Shown here piece by piece: positions 33,749 to 41,783 of a DNA stretch of 64,000 nucleotides. Numbering within the stretch: position 1 is the first letter of the stretch; each line of letters opens with the position of its first letter. The notes beneath the pieces were generated by a model. The model was not told the origin of the DNA. It saw nothing but the letters and a program-made list of their open reading frames with translations, and ran no database searches. The DNA is taken from the NCBI GenBank assembly GCA_020633995.1, contig JACKCO010000003.1, positions 248,001 through 312,000 of the forward strand, written 5' to 3'. The position numbers were made by a program, and so were the translations under genes. The DNA is from Campylobacterota bacterium. Its GTDB lineage: Bacteria; Babelota; Babeliae; Babelales; RVW-14.

Positions 33749-36094
33749 TTATTTTTTCTCCTTAATCTCTTGATAACAAACAGCAACGTCATCTACAGCC
33801 CAATCATGAAATGAATCAGTTAGGAAACCACATTCTTGGCCAGTATGCACTTCTTTGACCGAACGTTTCTCTTTTTGAAGGCTAACGATTTTACCTCCAC
33901 CAATGACCTGACCATTTCTGACGCATTCGATCTTGCAGTTTTTCCCCATAATAATACCACTACGCATGTAGCAACCAGCGATTACTCCAACGCCCTTGAT
34001 GTCAAAGACTTTTTTGACAACAGCTTCGCCAATCTTATTCCACGTAATTTCAGGTTCTCGCTGATCTTCCAAGAGTTGTTCAAGAAATTCAACCATGTGG
34101 TAAATAATGGAGTATAGATCTACATGCACACCCTCTTCTTTGGCAAGCATTTGAGCATTACGCTCAACCTTAACATGCAAACCAAGAATGCGTGCATTTG
34201 TATTGACGGCTAACTCAATATCACTTTCGGTAATATCACCGATGCCGGTGGAAATTATGTGAATAGGACATCCAATTTTTTTGCTAATTTTTGAAAGTTT
34301 TTCAATCGAACCAACAATTGCTTCACGTGATCCGCGAGTGTCTGTTTTTATGATAATGTTTATTGATTTTTTAGCTTCAGCCTGATCAATTTGTGAAAAA
34401 CTTGATACTGTTTGCCCAGAAGTTGTTGAGAATTGCCCTCGACCGCTCTTTGCTTTGTAATATTCTTGAGCAGGCACAACCTTCAACCAATCAGCTGAAG
34501 GAGCAACCCCATCAAACCCAATAATTTGCACTGGTGTTGATGGTTTTGCCTGCGTAATTTTTTTGCCATGACAATCAAGAAGCAACCGTATCTTTCCTGT
34601 TGCTTTGTCACAGACAAAGAAATCGCCTTGCTTGAGAACACCTTCTCTGCAAATGGCTGTTGCTACAATCCCATACCCTTTTTGAACATGAGACTCTAAC
34701 ACAAAAGCCTTGGCAGGTACTTCCTCTTGAGCCTTCAACTCCAACAACTGTGATTGCAGCACAAGCATGTCCAGGAGCTCATCTACACCTTTTCCCGTTT
34801 TTGCAGAAATCGGTACAACGACAGTATCGCCGCCCCAATCCTCTGGCAATAGCTCATGTTGAGAAAGCTGACGCTTTACTGTTTCAATGGAAGCATTTGA
34901 TGAAATTTTATCAATTTTATTAATGGCAACAATAATAGTAAGGCCCGCGTCCTTTGCAATATTTATTGCCTCGATGGTCTGGGGTTTGATGCCATCATCA
35001 GCAGCAACAACAAGTACCGCAATATCAGTCACCATTGAACCGCGTTCGCGAAGATACGAAAAAGCCTCGTGGCCAGGTGTATCTAGAAAAACAATCCTAC
35101 CATGAGCACTATCAACATCCCATGCACGAATATGCTGAGTGATACCACCTTTTTCACTTGCTGCTACGTTCTTTTTTCTTACATAATCAAGCAATGTTGT
35201 TTTTCCATGATCAACATGCCCCATTACCACAACAACAGGCCAACGGGTTTGGCCGATTTGCACTTCTTTTTGACCATCAACCTTATCATCTATGTCATTA
35301 TCTCGAGCAGACTCAAGGGCAACAGTAATACCATACCCTTCTGCAAGTGAGCGAATATTTTCAGGTGATAAAATGTGGTTTCGGTTACAAACGGTTCCTT
35401 CTTTGAGCAGAGTAAAAATCAAGTCCCCTGAAGACTTGCCAAGCAAATCAGCAACCTCAAAGAGAGGCATAGAGCCTTCTATGGTTACCTCAGTAACAGG
35501 AACGTTCTCTTGTTCTTGGGCAAGACGTCCTTTATTGCGACGCTTTTTACCCTTTCTGCGCTTTTGCTGCCTAAAACCTCCAGTCCCCACGTCCTTAAAG
35601 CCTCTGATGGGAGCAACTCTAGCTTGCTCACGCAAGGAGTCTTCATAAAGTGCACGTTCAAGCACGTCATCTTGTCGACGGCTCAGTGTTACTGGAATCT
35701 CTTTAATTTCTTGTTCGCTTTGAGAGCTACCTGCTTCTCGTTGGTTTATCAATGCTTCGTTCAATGTTTCTTCTTGTTTAATTTTTTGCTCAGCGCTAAC
35801 TTTTTTTACTTCAGTCTTTTTTTTGACCGCAGAAGCTTTTTCCTCTCTCTTGAGAGAGCTACTTACCGCTTCCGAATCCTTACGTACTTCCTTAACTCCA
35901 GAAGAGCTCTTTTTTGTTGCTTTTTGCGTCGCTGAGGACTCGCTTGCTGCCTTGTATTGCTCATGCGCAACCTGTATAGCCTTATCGCTTGCAATCGACA
36001 TGTGACTAGAAACGTCAAACTTCTTTTTCTGTAGAAACGCAACTAACTCTTTGCTTGAAATATTGAATTCTTTGGCAAGCTCATAAACCCGCAT
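33749..36094 (-). CDS. infB: Translation initiation factor IF-2
   Basis: A 781-residue GTPase that brings initiator tRNA to the small subunit. The N-terminal 50 residues are an IF2-N helical domain (ELAKEFNISSKELVAFL), followed by a Lys/Glu/Ser-rich linker to about residue 200. The GTPase has VMGHVDHGKTTLLD, DTPGHEAF and NKIDK, then the beta-barrel and IF2-specific C-terminal domains. It lies 22 bp downstream of nusA, matching the standard nusA-infB order. RbfA and TruB are not seen in this window. Confidence 0.97.
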   Translation of the reverse strand: MRVYELAKEFNISSKELVAFLQKKKFDVSSHMSIASDKAIQVAHEQYKAASESSATQKATKKSSSGVKEVRKDSEAVSSSLKREEKASAVKKKTEVKKVSAEQKIKQEETLNEALINQREAGSSQSEQEIKEIPVTLSRRQDDVLERALYEDSLREQARVAPIRGFKDVGTGGFRQQKRRKGKKRRNKGRLAQEQENVPVTEVTIEGSMPLFEVADLLGKSSGDLIFTLLKEGTVCNRNHILSPENIRSLAEGYGITVALESARDNDIDDKVDGQKEVQIGQTRWPVVVVMGHVDHGKTTLLDYVRKKNVAASEKGGITQHIRAWDVDSAHGRIVFLDTPGHEAFSYLRERGSMVTDIAVLVVAADDGIKPQTIEAINIAKDAGLTIIVAINKIDKISSNASIETVKRQLSQHELLPEDWGGDTVVVPISAKTGKGVDELLDMLVLQSQLLELKAQEEVPAKAFVLESHVQKGYGIVATAICREGVLKQGDFFVCDKATGKIRLLLDCHGKKITQAKPSTPVQIIGFDGVAPSADWLKVVPAQEYYKAKSGRGQFSTTSGQTVSSFSQIDQAEAKKSINIIIKTDTRGSREAIVGSIEKLSKISKKIGCPIHIISTGIGDITESDIELAVNTNARILGLHVKVERNAQMLAKEEGVHVDLYSIIYHMVEFLEQLLEDQREPEITWNKIGEAVVKKVFDIKGVGVIAGCYMRSGIIMGKNCKIECVRNGQVIGGGKIVSLQKEKRSVKEVHTGQECGFLTDSFHDWAVDDVAVCYQEIKEKK

Positions 36095-36116
36095 AACCTA
36101 TTCACCTAACTATGAT

Positions 36117-37304
36117 CTATTCGACTTGATCATCTTCTTCCTGTGCATGCTGATCTGCAGAATCACCCGCATTAGATTCGTCATGCACAACGCTTTTATT
36201 TTCTGACTCTTCTTGCTCGCCCTGCTTATGATTGCCCTCAGTTTCAATGTCTTCAAGCATTAAAGACGGCTCTCCAGTTGCAACATCCTGCAATTGAATA
36301 TCAAGCCCCACAAGTTTTGATGCCAGGGCTATATTTTGTCCTTGCTTACCTATAGCAAAAGAACGCTGATCTTGAGCTAGCCATACCTGCGCCCTTGAAG
36401 TGCCAGTCTCGCTATTGTCAAGTATCTCAACCTTGTCTATCTCTGCAGGCTTAAGACTATCTTTAACCAACTGCTCAAGGACATCTGTTTCTTCAATTAA
36501 GTCAATCTTCTCTTGACCGAGCACGCGCAAAATAGGCTTGATGCGAGCACCGCCAACGCCCACACACGTACCAACTGGATCAATTTCTCGAGAAGTAGAA
36601 GCAACAATAACTTTCGTTTTGTAGCCAGGATTTCTAACAATTTTTTTAATCTCAACAATTCCTTCAAAGATTTCTGGAATCTCAAGTTCTAGCAATTTTT
36701 GAACAAAGTCTGCTGATGCACGATCTAAAATAAGCTGATAATCGCCACGCGCAACACTTAAGACCTCTTGAAGTAAAACTTTAACAGGATGCCCCATGCG
36801 CAACGCTTCTCCTGGGACTGTATTCTCGCGAGGCAGTAATCCCATGACATCGCCAACCTTAATGACATAACCAGCTCGCTCACGCTTGTGAATGACACCA
36901 TTAAGAAGCGTACCGGTCTTGTCGGAAAATTCTTCATAGACTGCTTGCTGTTCAAGATCCCTAATCTTACTTGCAATGTACTGTTTAGCCGTGAGAATTT
37001 CTATGCGACCGATATCCTGGTCAAAGGGAACCCAAATAACTTGGTCAAGAGATGCATCCGGATCAATAACCTTAGCTCTGCGCAAGGATATTTCGAAAGC
37101 ATCATCAGTAACAGAACTTACTACTGTCTTTTCAACAAAGAGCTCAAGCGTTCCGCTTTTTTTGTTGAATTGCACGTGAAATGTTCTGTCAGGATACCTT
37201 TTTGTATAAGCAGCACGTATTCCATCGCAAACTATAGAGATAACTTTTTCTTTTTCAAGGCCCCGCTCTTCTACAAGACCTTCTATAACATCAACAAGAT
37301 TCAC
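36117..37304 (-). CDS. nusA: Transcription termination/antitermination factor NusA
   Basis: A 395-residue RNA-polymerase accessory factor starting at GTG. N-terminal RNAP-binding domain (residues 1-125), S1 domain (about 130-200, GVIHKRERAGYVIKVGD), then two KH domains (PVGTCVGVGGARI and FAIGKQGQNIALA). The tail after residue 345 is acidic (Glu, Asp, Gln) and replaces the E. coli C-terminal repeats. It precedes infB in the usual arrangement. Its start is the first coding sequence to the left of the putative origin. Confidence 0.96.
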   Translation of the reverse strand: MNLVDVIEGLVEERGLEKEKVISIVCDGIRAAYTKRYPDRTFHVQFNKKSGTLELFVEKTVVSSVTDDAFEISLRRAKVIDPDASLDQVIWVPFDQDIGRIEILTAKQYIASKIRDLEQQAVYEEFSDKTGTLLNGVIHKRERAGYVIKVGDVMGLLPRENTVPGEALRMGHPVKVLLQEVLSVARGDYQLILDRASADFVQKLLELEIPEIFEGIVEIKKIVRNPGYKTKVIVASTSREIDPVGTCVGVGGARIKPILRVLGQEKIDLIEETDVLEQLVKDSLKPAEIDKVEILDNSETGTSRAQVWLAQDQRSFAIGKQGQNIALASKLVGLDIQLQDVATGEPSLMLEDIETEGNHKQGEQEESENKSVVHDESNAGDSADQHAQEEDDQVE

Positions 37305-37554
37305 TGTTACTCATACCTTTAAATTTTAAAATGAAACACGCACATGCCTGCTTATTAAATAAAGAGCCCCGCGAGCCATTGCAGGCCGAGAATTAAGAGG
37401 CTATACAAAAAAGTTATTTTTGCATAATTCTTATTTTACGGCAAAAAGATAAAAAGTGAAGGCTAAAAGCAAGTTACTAAAGCAAAAGCACTCAAAATAG
37501 GTCTATTTTGAGGTGAAAATAGGTGGACATGCTTGTGTGACTGATCTTTCCTAT

Positions 37555-37596
37555 TACTAGTTATAAATAATAATATTTAAAAGTAATAATAATAGG
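37555..37596. other. AT-rich tract, candidate DNA unwinding element
   Basis: Nearly pure A/T (TTATAAATAATAATATTTAA and similar) immediately left of the first DnaA-like box at 37609, the usual position of a duplex-opening element relative to DnaA boxes. Confidence 0.6.
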
Positions 37597-37674
37597 CTCG
37601 GCAAAAAATGTGGATAACTCTATCGATACTGCTTGATTGCTCCTCCTGTAGGATCATCAGAGTTATTGGCTTAT

Positions 37675-37716
37675 TGTGGATAACCTGTTAGTAAATTGTG
37701 GATAACTGTTGATAAC
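37675..37716 (+). repeat. Left arm of the origin inverted repeat (three DnaA-like boxes plus a degenerate one)
   Basis: A 42-bp arm containing TGTGGATAA at 37675 and 37697 and TGTTGATAA at 37707, plus a degenerate TGTTAGTAA at 37686. It pairs with 37816-37857 at about 37 of 42 positions. Confidence 0.85.
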
Positions 37717-37815
37717 TTTTTGTTCTCCCTGGGATAAGTCTATCTGATGGGTAGTTTCATGTAATACCGCTTTTAAAGATAGACTCTTACGTACTATCAA
37801 GTTTTTGTGTTGCAA

Positions 37816-37857
37816 GTTATCAACAGTTATCCACACCTTATCAACAAGTTATCCACA
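37816..37857 (-). repeat. Right arm of the origin inverted repeat (four DnaA-like boxes)
   Basis: TTATCAACA at 37817 and 37838 alternates with TTATCCACA at 37827 and 37849, each 10-11 bp apart (one helical turn), so the boxes face one side of the helix. It is the mirror of 37675-37716 across a 99-bp spacer. Within the spacer a smaller 9-bp inverted repeat (AGTCTATCT at 37737, AGATAGACT at 37777) lies near the centre. Confidence 0.85.
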
Positions 37858-38002
37858 ATTTCTGTATTGCGAGTAATAAGTGTATGATTCACCGTGTTTT
37901 TTCGCTTTACTTGTATAAACGATTGCAGTTTGTATTTTGCTTGAGTACGTTCTTTAGTGTTAATCGAAGAAGGTCAAGAGGCTCTTCTGATATGAGGGTG
38001 TT

Positions 38003-39169
38003 ATGAAGTTTTCGTTTCTCACTAAAATTTTTCTGCTTTTTTCAATTTGTATTTTTTGTTCTACTGTTGGTTTTGCTGCAGATTTTGAAGGTGGGCCACC
38101 TTCTGTGTGGAAAGCTGTTGTATTTTCTCCTCTAGCCAATGTTTATAGGTTGCCAACTGAGCATGGAGGAGAGTTGAAAACGCAAATGGTTTGTGGTGAG
38201 CGACTCCATATAGTCGCAAGTTCTGTTGGGTGTCATCGCGGTTGGGTAGAGGTAGAAGCATTAGAGCAACCGGCAAGTAACGGGCAGGGGATTACTGGTT
38301 GGTTGCGCATGGCAGATGTCACCTACGTTGGAGACTTTGTCCCATACAACTGCATCTCGTGGGGGGTATGGTGCCCGATGATGGCAATGCAGGGTGAGGG
38401 ACCGCATGCTTCGTCTTGGGTTGAGTGTGGCGTTATGTCACGAGGAAGTTTTGTGGATAACGAGTACGTACAAAATAAGCGTGAATGGTTTAGGCTTGAG
38501 TTTTGCCATGATGCTCTGGGTTTTATGTTACCAAGTAGGCTGTGTTCTTTGTTTCCAGACTCGCAAGTAGCCACTCTTTCGAGAAAGCAAGTGCTTGCAA
38601 ATCTTGCACAAGCAATGCAGTCAGAATTTGTGTATCGCTGCAGCATCGGTTGCATGGAAGATGTGATAACATTGCGTTCATATGTTGTTGCGGCCGCAAA
38701 AAAAATAGTAGGAGCGCAATACTTGCCTGGTGGTCGAAGTTTCTCGCAGCAAAATAGAACGTGCCCTCATGGATTTGATGAGTCAGGATTTGTAAGCTTT
38801 GTGTACCGCCTTGCAGGTTTACTTGTTGGGCGGAGTATTGAGTCGCTATTTGCGGCATCGACCGCGCTTAAATCTGCAGATGAGTTGGAGGAAAGTGACC
38901 TTATATTCTTAAAAGATGACACGGGCAAGCTTGTTCATGTAGCTCTCTATGTTGGAAATGGAAATATTATTGAGAGTATTTTGCCTCAAGTAAGGAAGAC
39001 TTCATTTGCGGAGTTGTTTGGTATAGACCATGTTGCATATTTTTTATCTGGCGAAAGGGTTCAAGGTCATACGGTGCACTTTCGTTCGCTATTGACGAGT
39101 AAAAAACGAGCACAAAACATGCGTTCAGCACTTATGTTTGCAGGGTGCAACACTTTGGAAGGAGTGTAA
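38003..39169 (+). CDS. Exported SH3/NlpC-P60 protein with catalytic Cys replaced by Glu (likely pseudoenzyme)
   Basis: A 388-residue protein with a signal peptide (IFLLFSICIFCSTVGFAA). Residues about 35-190 form bacterial SH3-like domains, and residues 225-345 an NlpC/P60 fold (VAAAKKIVGAQYLPGG, FVSFVYRLAGLLVG, HVALYVGNGNIIES). Where active enzymes have DCSG this protein reads Asp259-Glu260-Ser261-Gly262, so the nucleophile is absent; the later His is kept. It is followed by an active-looking paralog whose ATG overlaps this stop by 1 bp. It may bind peptidoglycan without cutting it, or support its partner. Confidence 0.86.
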   Translation: MKFSFLTKIFLLFSICIFCSTVGFAADFEGGPPSVWKAVVFSPLANVYRLPTEHGGELKTQMVCGERLHIVASSVGCHRGWVEVEALEQPASNGQGITGWLRMADVTYVGDFVPYNCISWGVWCPMMAMQGEGPHASSWVECGVMSRGSFVDNEYVQNKREWFRLEFCHDALGFMLPSRLCSLFPDSQVATLSRKQVLANLAQAMQSEFVYRCSIGCMEDVITLRSYVVAAAKKIVGAQYLPGGRSFSQQNRTCPHGFDESGFVSFVYRLAGLLVGRSIESLFAASTALKSADELEESDLIFLKDDTGKLVHVALYVGNGNIIESILPQVRKTSFAELFGIDHVAYFLSGERVQGHTVHFRSLLTSKKRAQNMRSALMFAGCNTLEGV

Positions 39170-40359
39170 TGCTCAGAAGTAGAATTGTTTATTTTTTATG
39201 TATTGCTATTTTTGCTTGCGCGTGCTCCTTTAGCCTCGATGCTTGTGAAACCAAGTTGTGCTCTGAAGAGGTTTTACATCAAGCGGTTGTTACGAGTCCC
39301 GTTGTCATACTTTACACGTGCCAGGCAGACAAGTTATTAGTGAGGCAAGATTTTTCTGTGCCCGATAATTTAAAAAGCAGGGTTATTGATCACTATCTCT
39401 CATTGCCAATTGAAAAACAACTTGTTTTTGGGATGTGTGTCAACGTCGTTGAGTGGCAAAAAGATTGGGCTCGTGTCAGGGTTAGCGAGTTGCCGGTATA
39501 TCGTGGTGAGCATGGTTGGGTGAGCAACGAAGGCTGGGTTCCTGTTTCATGTTTGAGACCGATTGTAGGCAGTCGAGAGTCACATGTAAAATATAAAAAG
39601 GTTGTGATAACCAAGCCATGGACAACGGTTAAAGCTTGGGAGCGTAACTGCTCGACCCCACAGGTTTTTAGTATACCTATGGGCGCTCAGTTGCTCGAGG
39701 TCAATATGAGCCTCGAGTCAGGGGGAGCTGTGAGGAATTGTATATTGCACCATCAGGCATTTAACGGGTGGTATACAATTGAAGTGCGCTATGACGATGC
39801 GTATGCATTTGAGGAGCGCGTTGAGGAGGGTGTTGAGCAATTACGCGAAAAAATAGTGGAGACTGCCAGATCGTTTGATGGACCATATATTTGGGGTGGG
39901 CGTAGTCCTTATGATGCTCAGTACGGCCAAGAAGTGACGGGCGTCGATTGTTCTGGCCTTATAGACCTTGTTTATCGCTGTGTTGGTCTTATGGTTGGGT
40001 GTGATGCACATGATCAGTTTGTATTGTCAGATGAAATAGAAGGTAGTCAATTACTTCCAGGTGATCTTATTTTTTTCTCTCGCGCAGATAAGCGTCCAGA
40101 CAGGGTTAATCATGTTATGTTATATCTTGGTCAGCAAAAAGCCATAGAGGCGACAGGCGAAGATCCACACTGTGTCAGAATAGACGAGTTGCCAGCAGAA
40201 CTTTTTGCATGCAAGAATGGGGCAAATTGGAAGGGTAGACACGTATTTTTTGGTAGTTTTCTAACTCAAGATAAAATATATGCCATGCGCAGTTGTGCTT
40301 ACAATCGTAATTACAATGCGTTGACCCAAATTGCACAACGCATTGTAAGTTTGGGGTAA
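39169..40359 (+). CDS. Exported SH3/NlpC-P60 peptidase (probable cell-wall endopeptidase)
   Basis: A 396-residue protein. I choose the ATG at 39169, overlapping the previous stop (TAATG) with GGAAGGA before it; the frame is open 8 codons further upstream. Signal peptide IVYFLCIAIFACACSFSLDA. SH3-like domains occupy about residues 40-210. The NlpC/P60 domain has the YIWGGRSPYDA entry, the nucleophile Cys261 in VDCSGLIDLVYR, and His in VNHVMLYLG. Such enzymes cut gamma-D-Glu-meso-DAP bonds in peptidoglycan, consistent with dapF in the window. Confidence 0.9.
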   Translation: MLRSRIVYFLCIAIFACACSFSLDACETKLCSEEVLHQAVVTSPVVILYTCQADKLLVRQDFSVPDNLKSRVIDHYLSLPIEKQLVFGMCVNVVEWQKDWARVRVSELPVYRGEHGWVSNEGWVPVSCLRPIVGSRESHVKYKKVVITKPWTTVKAWERNCSTPQVFSIPMGAQLLEVNMSLESGGAVRNCILHHQAFNGWYTIEVRYDDAYAFEERVEEGVEQLREKIVETARSFDGPYIWGGRSPYDAQYGQEVTGVDCSGLIDLVYRCVGLMVGCDAHDQFVLSDEIEGSQLLPGDLIFFSRADKRPDRVNHVMLYLGQQKAIEATGEDPHCVRIDELPAELFACKNGANWKGRHVFFGSFLTQDKIYAMRSCAYNRNYNALTQIAQRIVSLG

Positions 40360-40380
40360 TTAATTTTAGGATTTAGTCAG

Positions 40381-41022
40381 CTATTTTTTTTGGTTTAAGT
40401 AGGTAATGATTGGGCTATATTTTGGGTCATAGCCTTGTCTGCCTAAAACTTTTTTACCTTTTAGTGCAGAGTCAGATATCGTTAGTTCCTTACCATTGCC
40501 ATATTCTGCCACGCTAGTTTTTGGGATGCCCGCTTCTTCGACAAGAAAAACTACGAGGCGATACCTCCCTTTAAATGCTGCAATGTGCAGGTAGGTCATG
40601 TTTTGAGCTCCTGCATGTGTAAATTTGTTTTGAAATATCTTAGGGTGGATTTGTTTAATTTGCTCGAGTTTTTTTATTGCATCCTCGGTATCGCCAACTT
40701 TGTCTATGATGTTCATGATTGATTTGTGAAATTGAGCTGGATCGATAGTTTGGGCTGGAGTTGGACCATTTGATTGTGAGGTTGGCGTTTCTTCTTCTAG
40801 TTCTAGTTCTGAGGTTGAACCTGATCGATTTTTTTCACTTCTTGGGCCTGTTGTTGATGTTGCCGAAGTTTGTATGACAGCTGACTTTTTTGGTGATGCC
40901 TGCGCTTCTTCTTGTCGAAAAAATGGGTACCAGTCGTAGTCGCCAAGATTTCTTCCTGAACCATATGTAGAATGCATTGTTGTCATTGTAAAAATGATAA
41001 GCAAGGTACATAACGGTTTCAT
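40381..41022 (-). CDS. Secreted protein with one ankyrin repeat
   Basis: A 213-residue protein with a signal peptide (PLCTLLIIFTMTTMHSTYG). Residues 40-100 are low complexity, rich in Ser, Thr, Glu and Pro. The C-terminal part has one recognisable ankyrin unit (MTYLHIAAFKGRYRLVVFLV, about residues 145-165) and a poor second one. AAGGAGA precedes the ATG. It stands alone between the NlpC pair and the uracil-DNA glycosylase. Confidence 0.72.
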   Translation of the reverse strand: MKPLCTLLIIFTMTTMHSTYGSGRNLGDYDWYPFFRQEEAQASPKKSAVIQTSATSTTGPRSEKNRSGSTSELELEEETPTSQSNGPTPAQTIDPAQFHKSIMNIIDKVGDTEDAIKKLEQIKQIHPKIFQNKFTHAGAQNMTYLHIAAFKGRYRLVVFLVEEAGIPKTSVAEYGNGKELTISDSALKGKKVLGRQGYDPKYSPIITYLNQKK

Positions 41023-41057
41023 TTGAAAAGTCTCCTTTTTAAAGAATTGTTATTTTT

Positions 41058-41774
41058 TTATTCTGCAAGTTTTGCTAGTACTTTCTTCATATCTTCCCAG
41101 ACGGTACGTTTTTCAGCTGGATTGCGTAATAGGTATGCTGGGTGGTACGTTGGCAATAATGGGTAACCACGAAAATCTAAGAATTGCCCGCGTACTTTTG
41201 AAATAGCGAGATGATCGCCAAGTAGCGCCTTGATAGCCGTTGAGCCAAGAGCACAAATAACTTTAGGTTGTATGATATCGATTTCTTTGAAAAGCAAAAG
41301 ATCTTTACATGTTCCACTTTCTTGGGGGAGTGGTGCTCGGTTATTTGGTGGGCGACATTTGACAACGTTAGTAATGTATACGTTGTCTTCGTCCAATTCC
41401 ATAGCAGCAATTATTTTTGATAAAAGCTGCCCTGCGCGACCGACAAATGGCTTGCCTAGACGATCTTCATCACGCCCGGGCCCTTCGCCTATAAACATGA
41501 GTTGCGCTTCTGCCCAACCTCGCCCAAAAACAACTTGGCTGCGACCTTGTGATGCCAATGGACAAGCTTGACAGTTGTGACATTGTTTTTTGAGTTCGTC
41601 AAGTCGTGGTTGTTTTGAGCAGGGGGTGTCAGGCGTCTTTATAGGTAATTCATTTTCCACGTAAACAAAGCCTTTGGGTTGTTTTTTTAAAAATGTAAAA
41701 TAATTGTTAAGTTGGTTTTTTGTTCTGTTTGGCATGATATGATAGTGTTCTGAGAACTTACGTTTTATGACCAT
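41058..41774 (-). CDS. Uracil-DNA glycosylase, family 4 (iron-sulfur type)
   Basis: A 238-residue protein; the N-terminal start is uncertain, and a later ATG 14 codons in (MPNRT) is possible. The catalytic region has FIGEGPGRDEDRLGKPFVGRAGQLL and a late HPAYLLRNP. Cys residues in CHNCQACPL near the N-terminus and a Cys about 90 residues on are placed like the 4Fe-4S ligands of family 4 enzymes. It removes uracil from DNA, feeding endonuclease IV (nfo at 25 kb). Families 4 and 5 are related; GEGPG and HPAYLLR fit family 4. Confidence 0.9.
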   Translation of the reverse strand: MVIKRKFSEHYHIMPNRTKNQLNNYFTFLKKQPKGFVYVENELPIKTPDTPCSKQPRLDELKKQCHNCQACPLASQGRSQVVFGRGWAEAQLMFIGEGPGRDEDRLGKPFVGRAGQLLSKIIAAMELDEDNVYITNVVKCRPPNNRAPLPQESGTCKDLLLFKEIDIIQPKVICALGSTAIKALLGDHLAISKVRGQFLDFRGYPLLPTYHPAYLLRNPAEKRTVWEDMKKVLAKLAE

Positions 41775-41783
41775 AGCCTACCA

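Larger units (their letters stand above)
37305..38002. other. Putative chromosomal replication origin (oriC)
   Basis: A 698-bp gene-free stretch between divergent genes. It contains eight DnaA-box-like 9-mers. Four read TGTGGATAA or TGTTGATAA (37609, 37675, 37697, 37707), and four read TTATCCACA or TTATCAACA (37817, 37827, 37838, 37849). The inner boxes form an inverted repeat centred at about 37766. An AT-rich tract lies at 37555-37596. Genes to the left run mostly leftward and those to the right mostly rightward, and the strand composition flips here. No dnaA, dnaN or gidA gene is next to it. The 37305-37550 part has only short direct repeats (AAAATAGGT twice) and no gene. Confidence 0.85.

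Noticed and set aside
37305..38002. Search for a dnaA, dnaN or small RNA gene beside the origin
   Set aside because: No coding frame of useful length and no RNA family recognised; only DnaA-like boxes, AT-rich DNA and short repeats.
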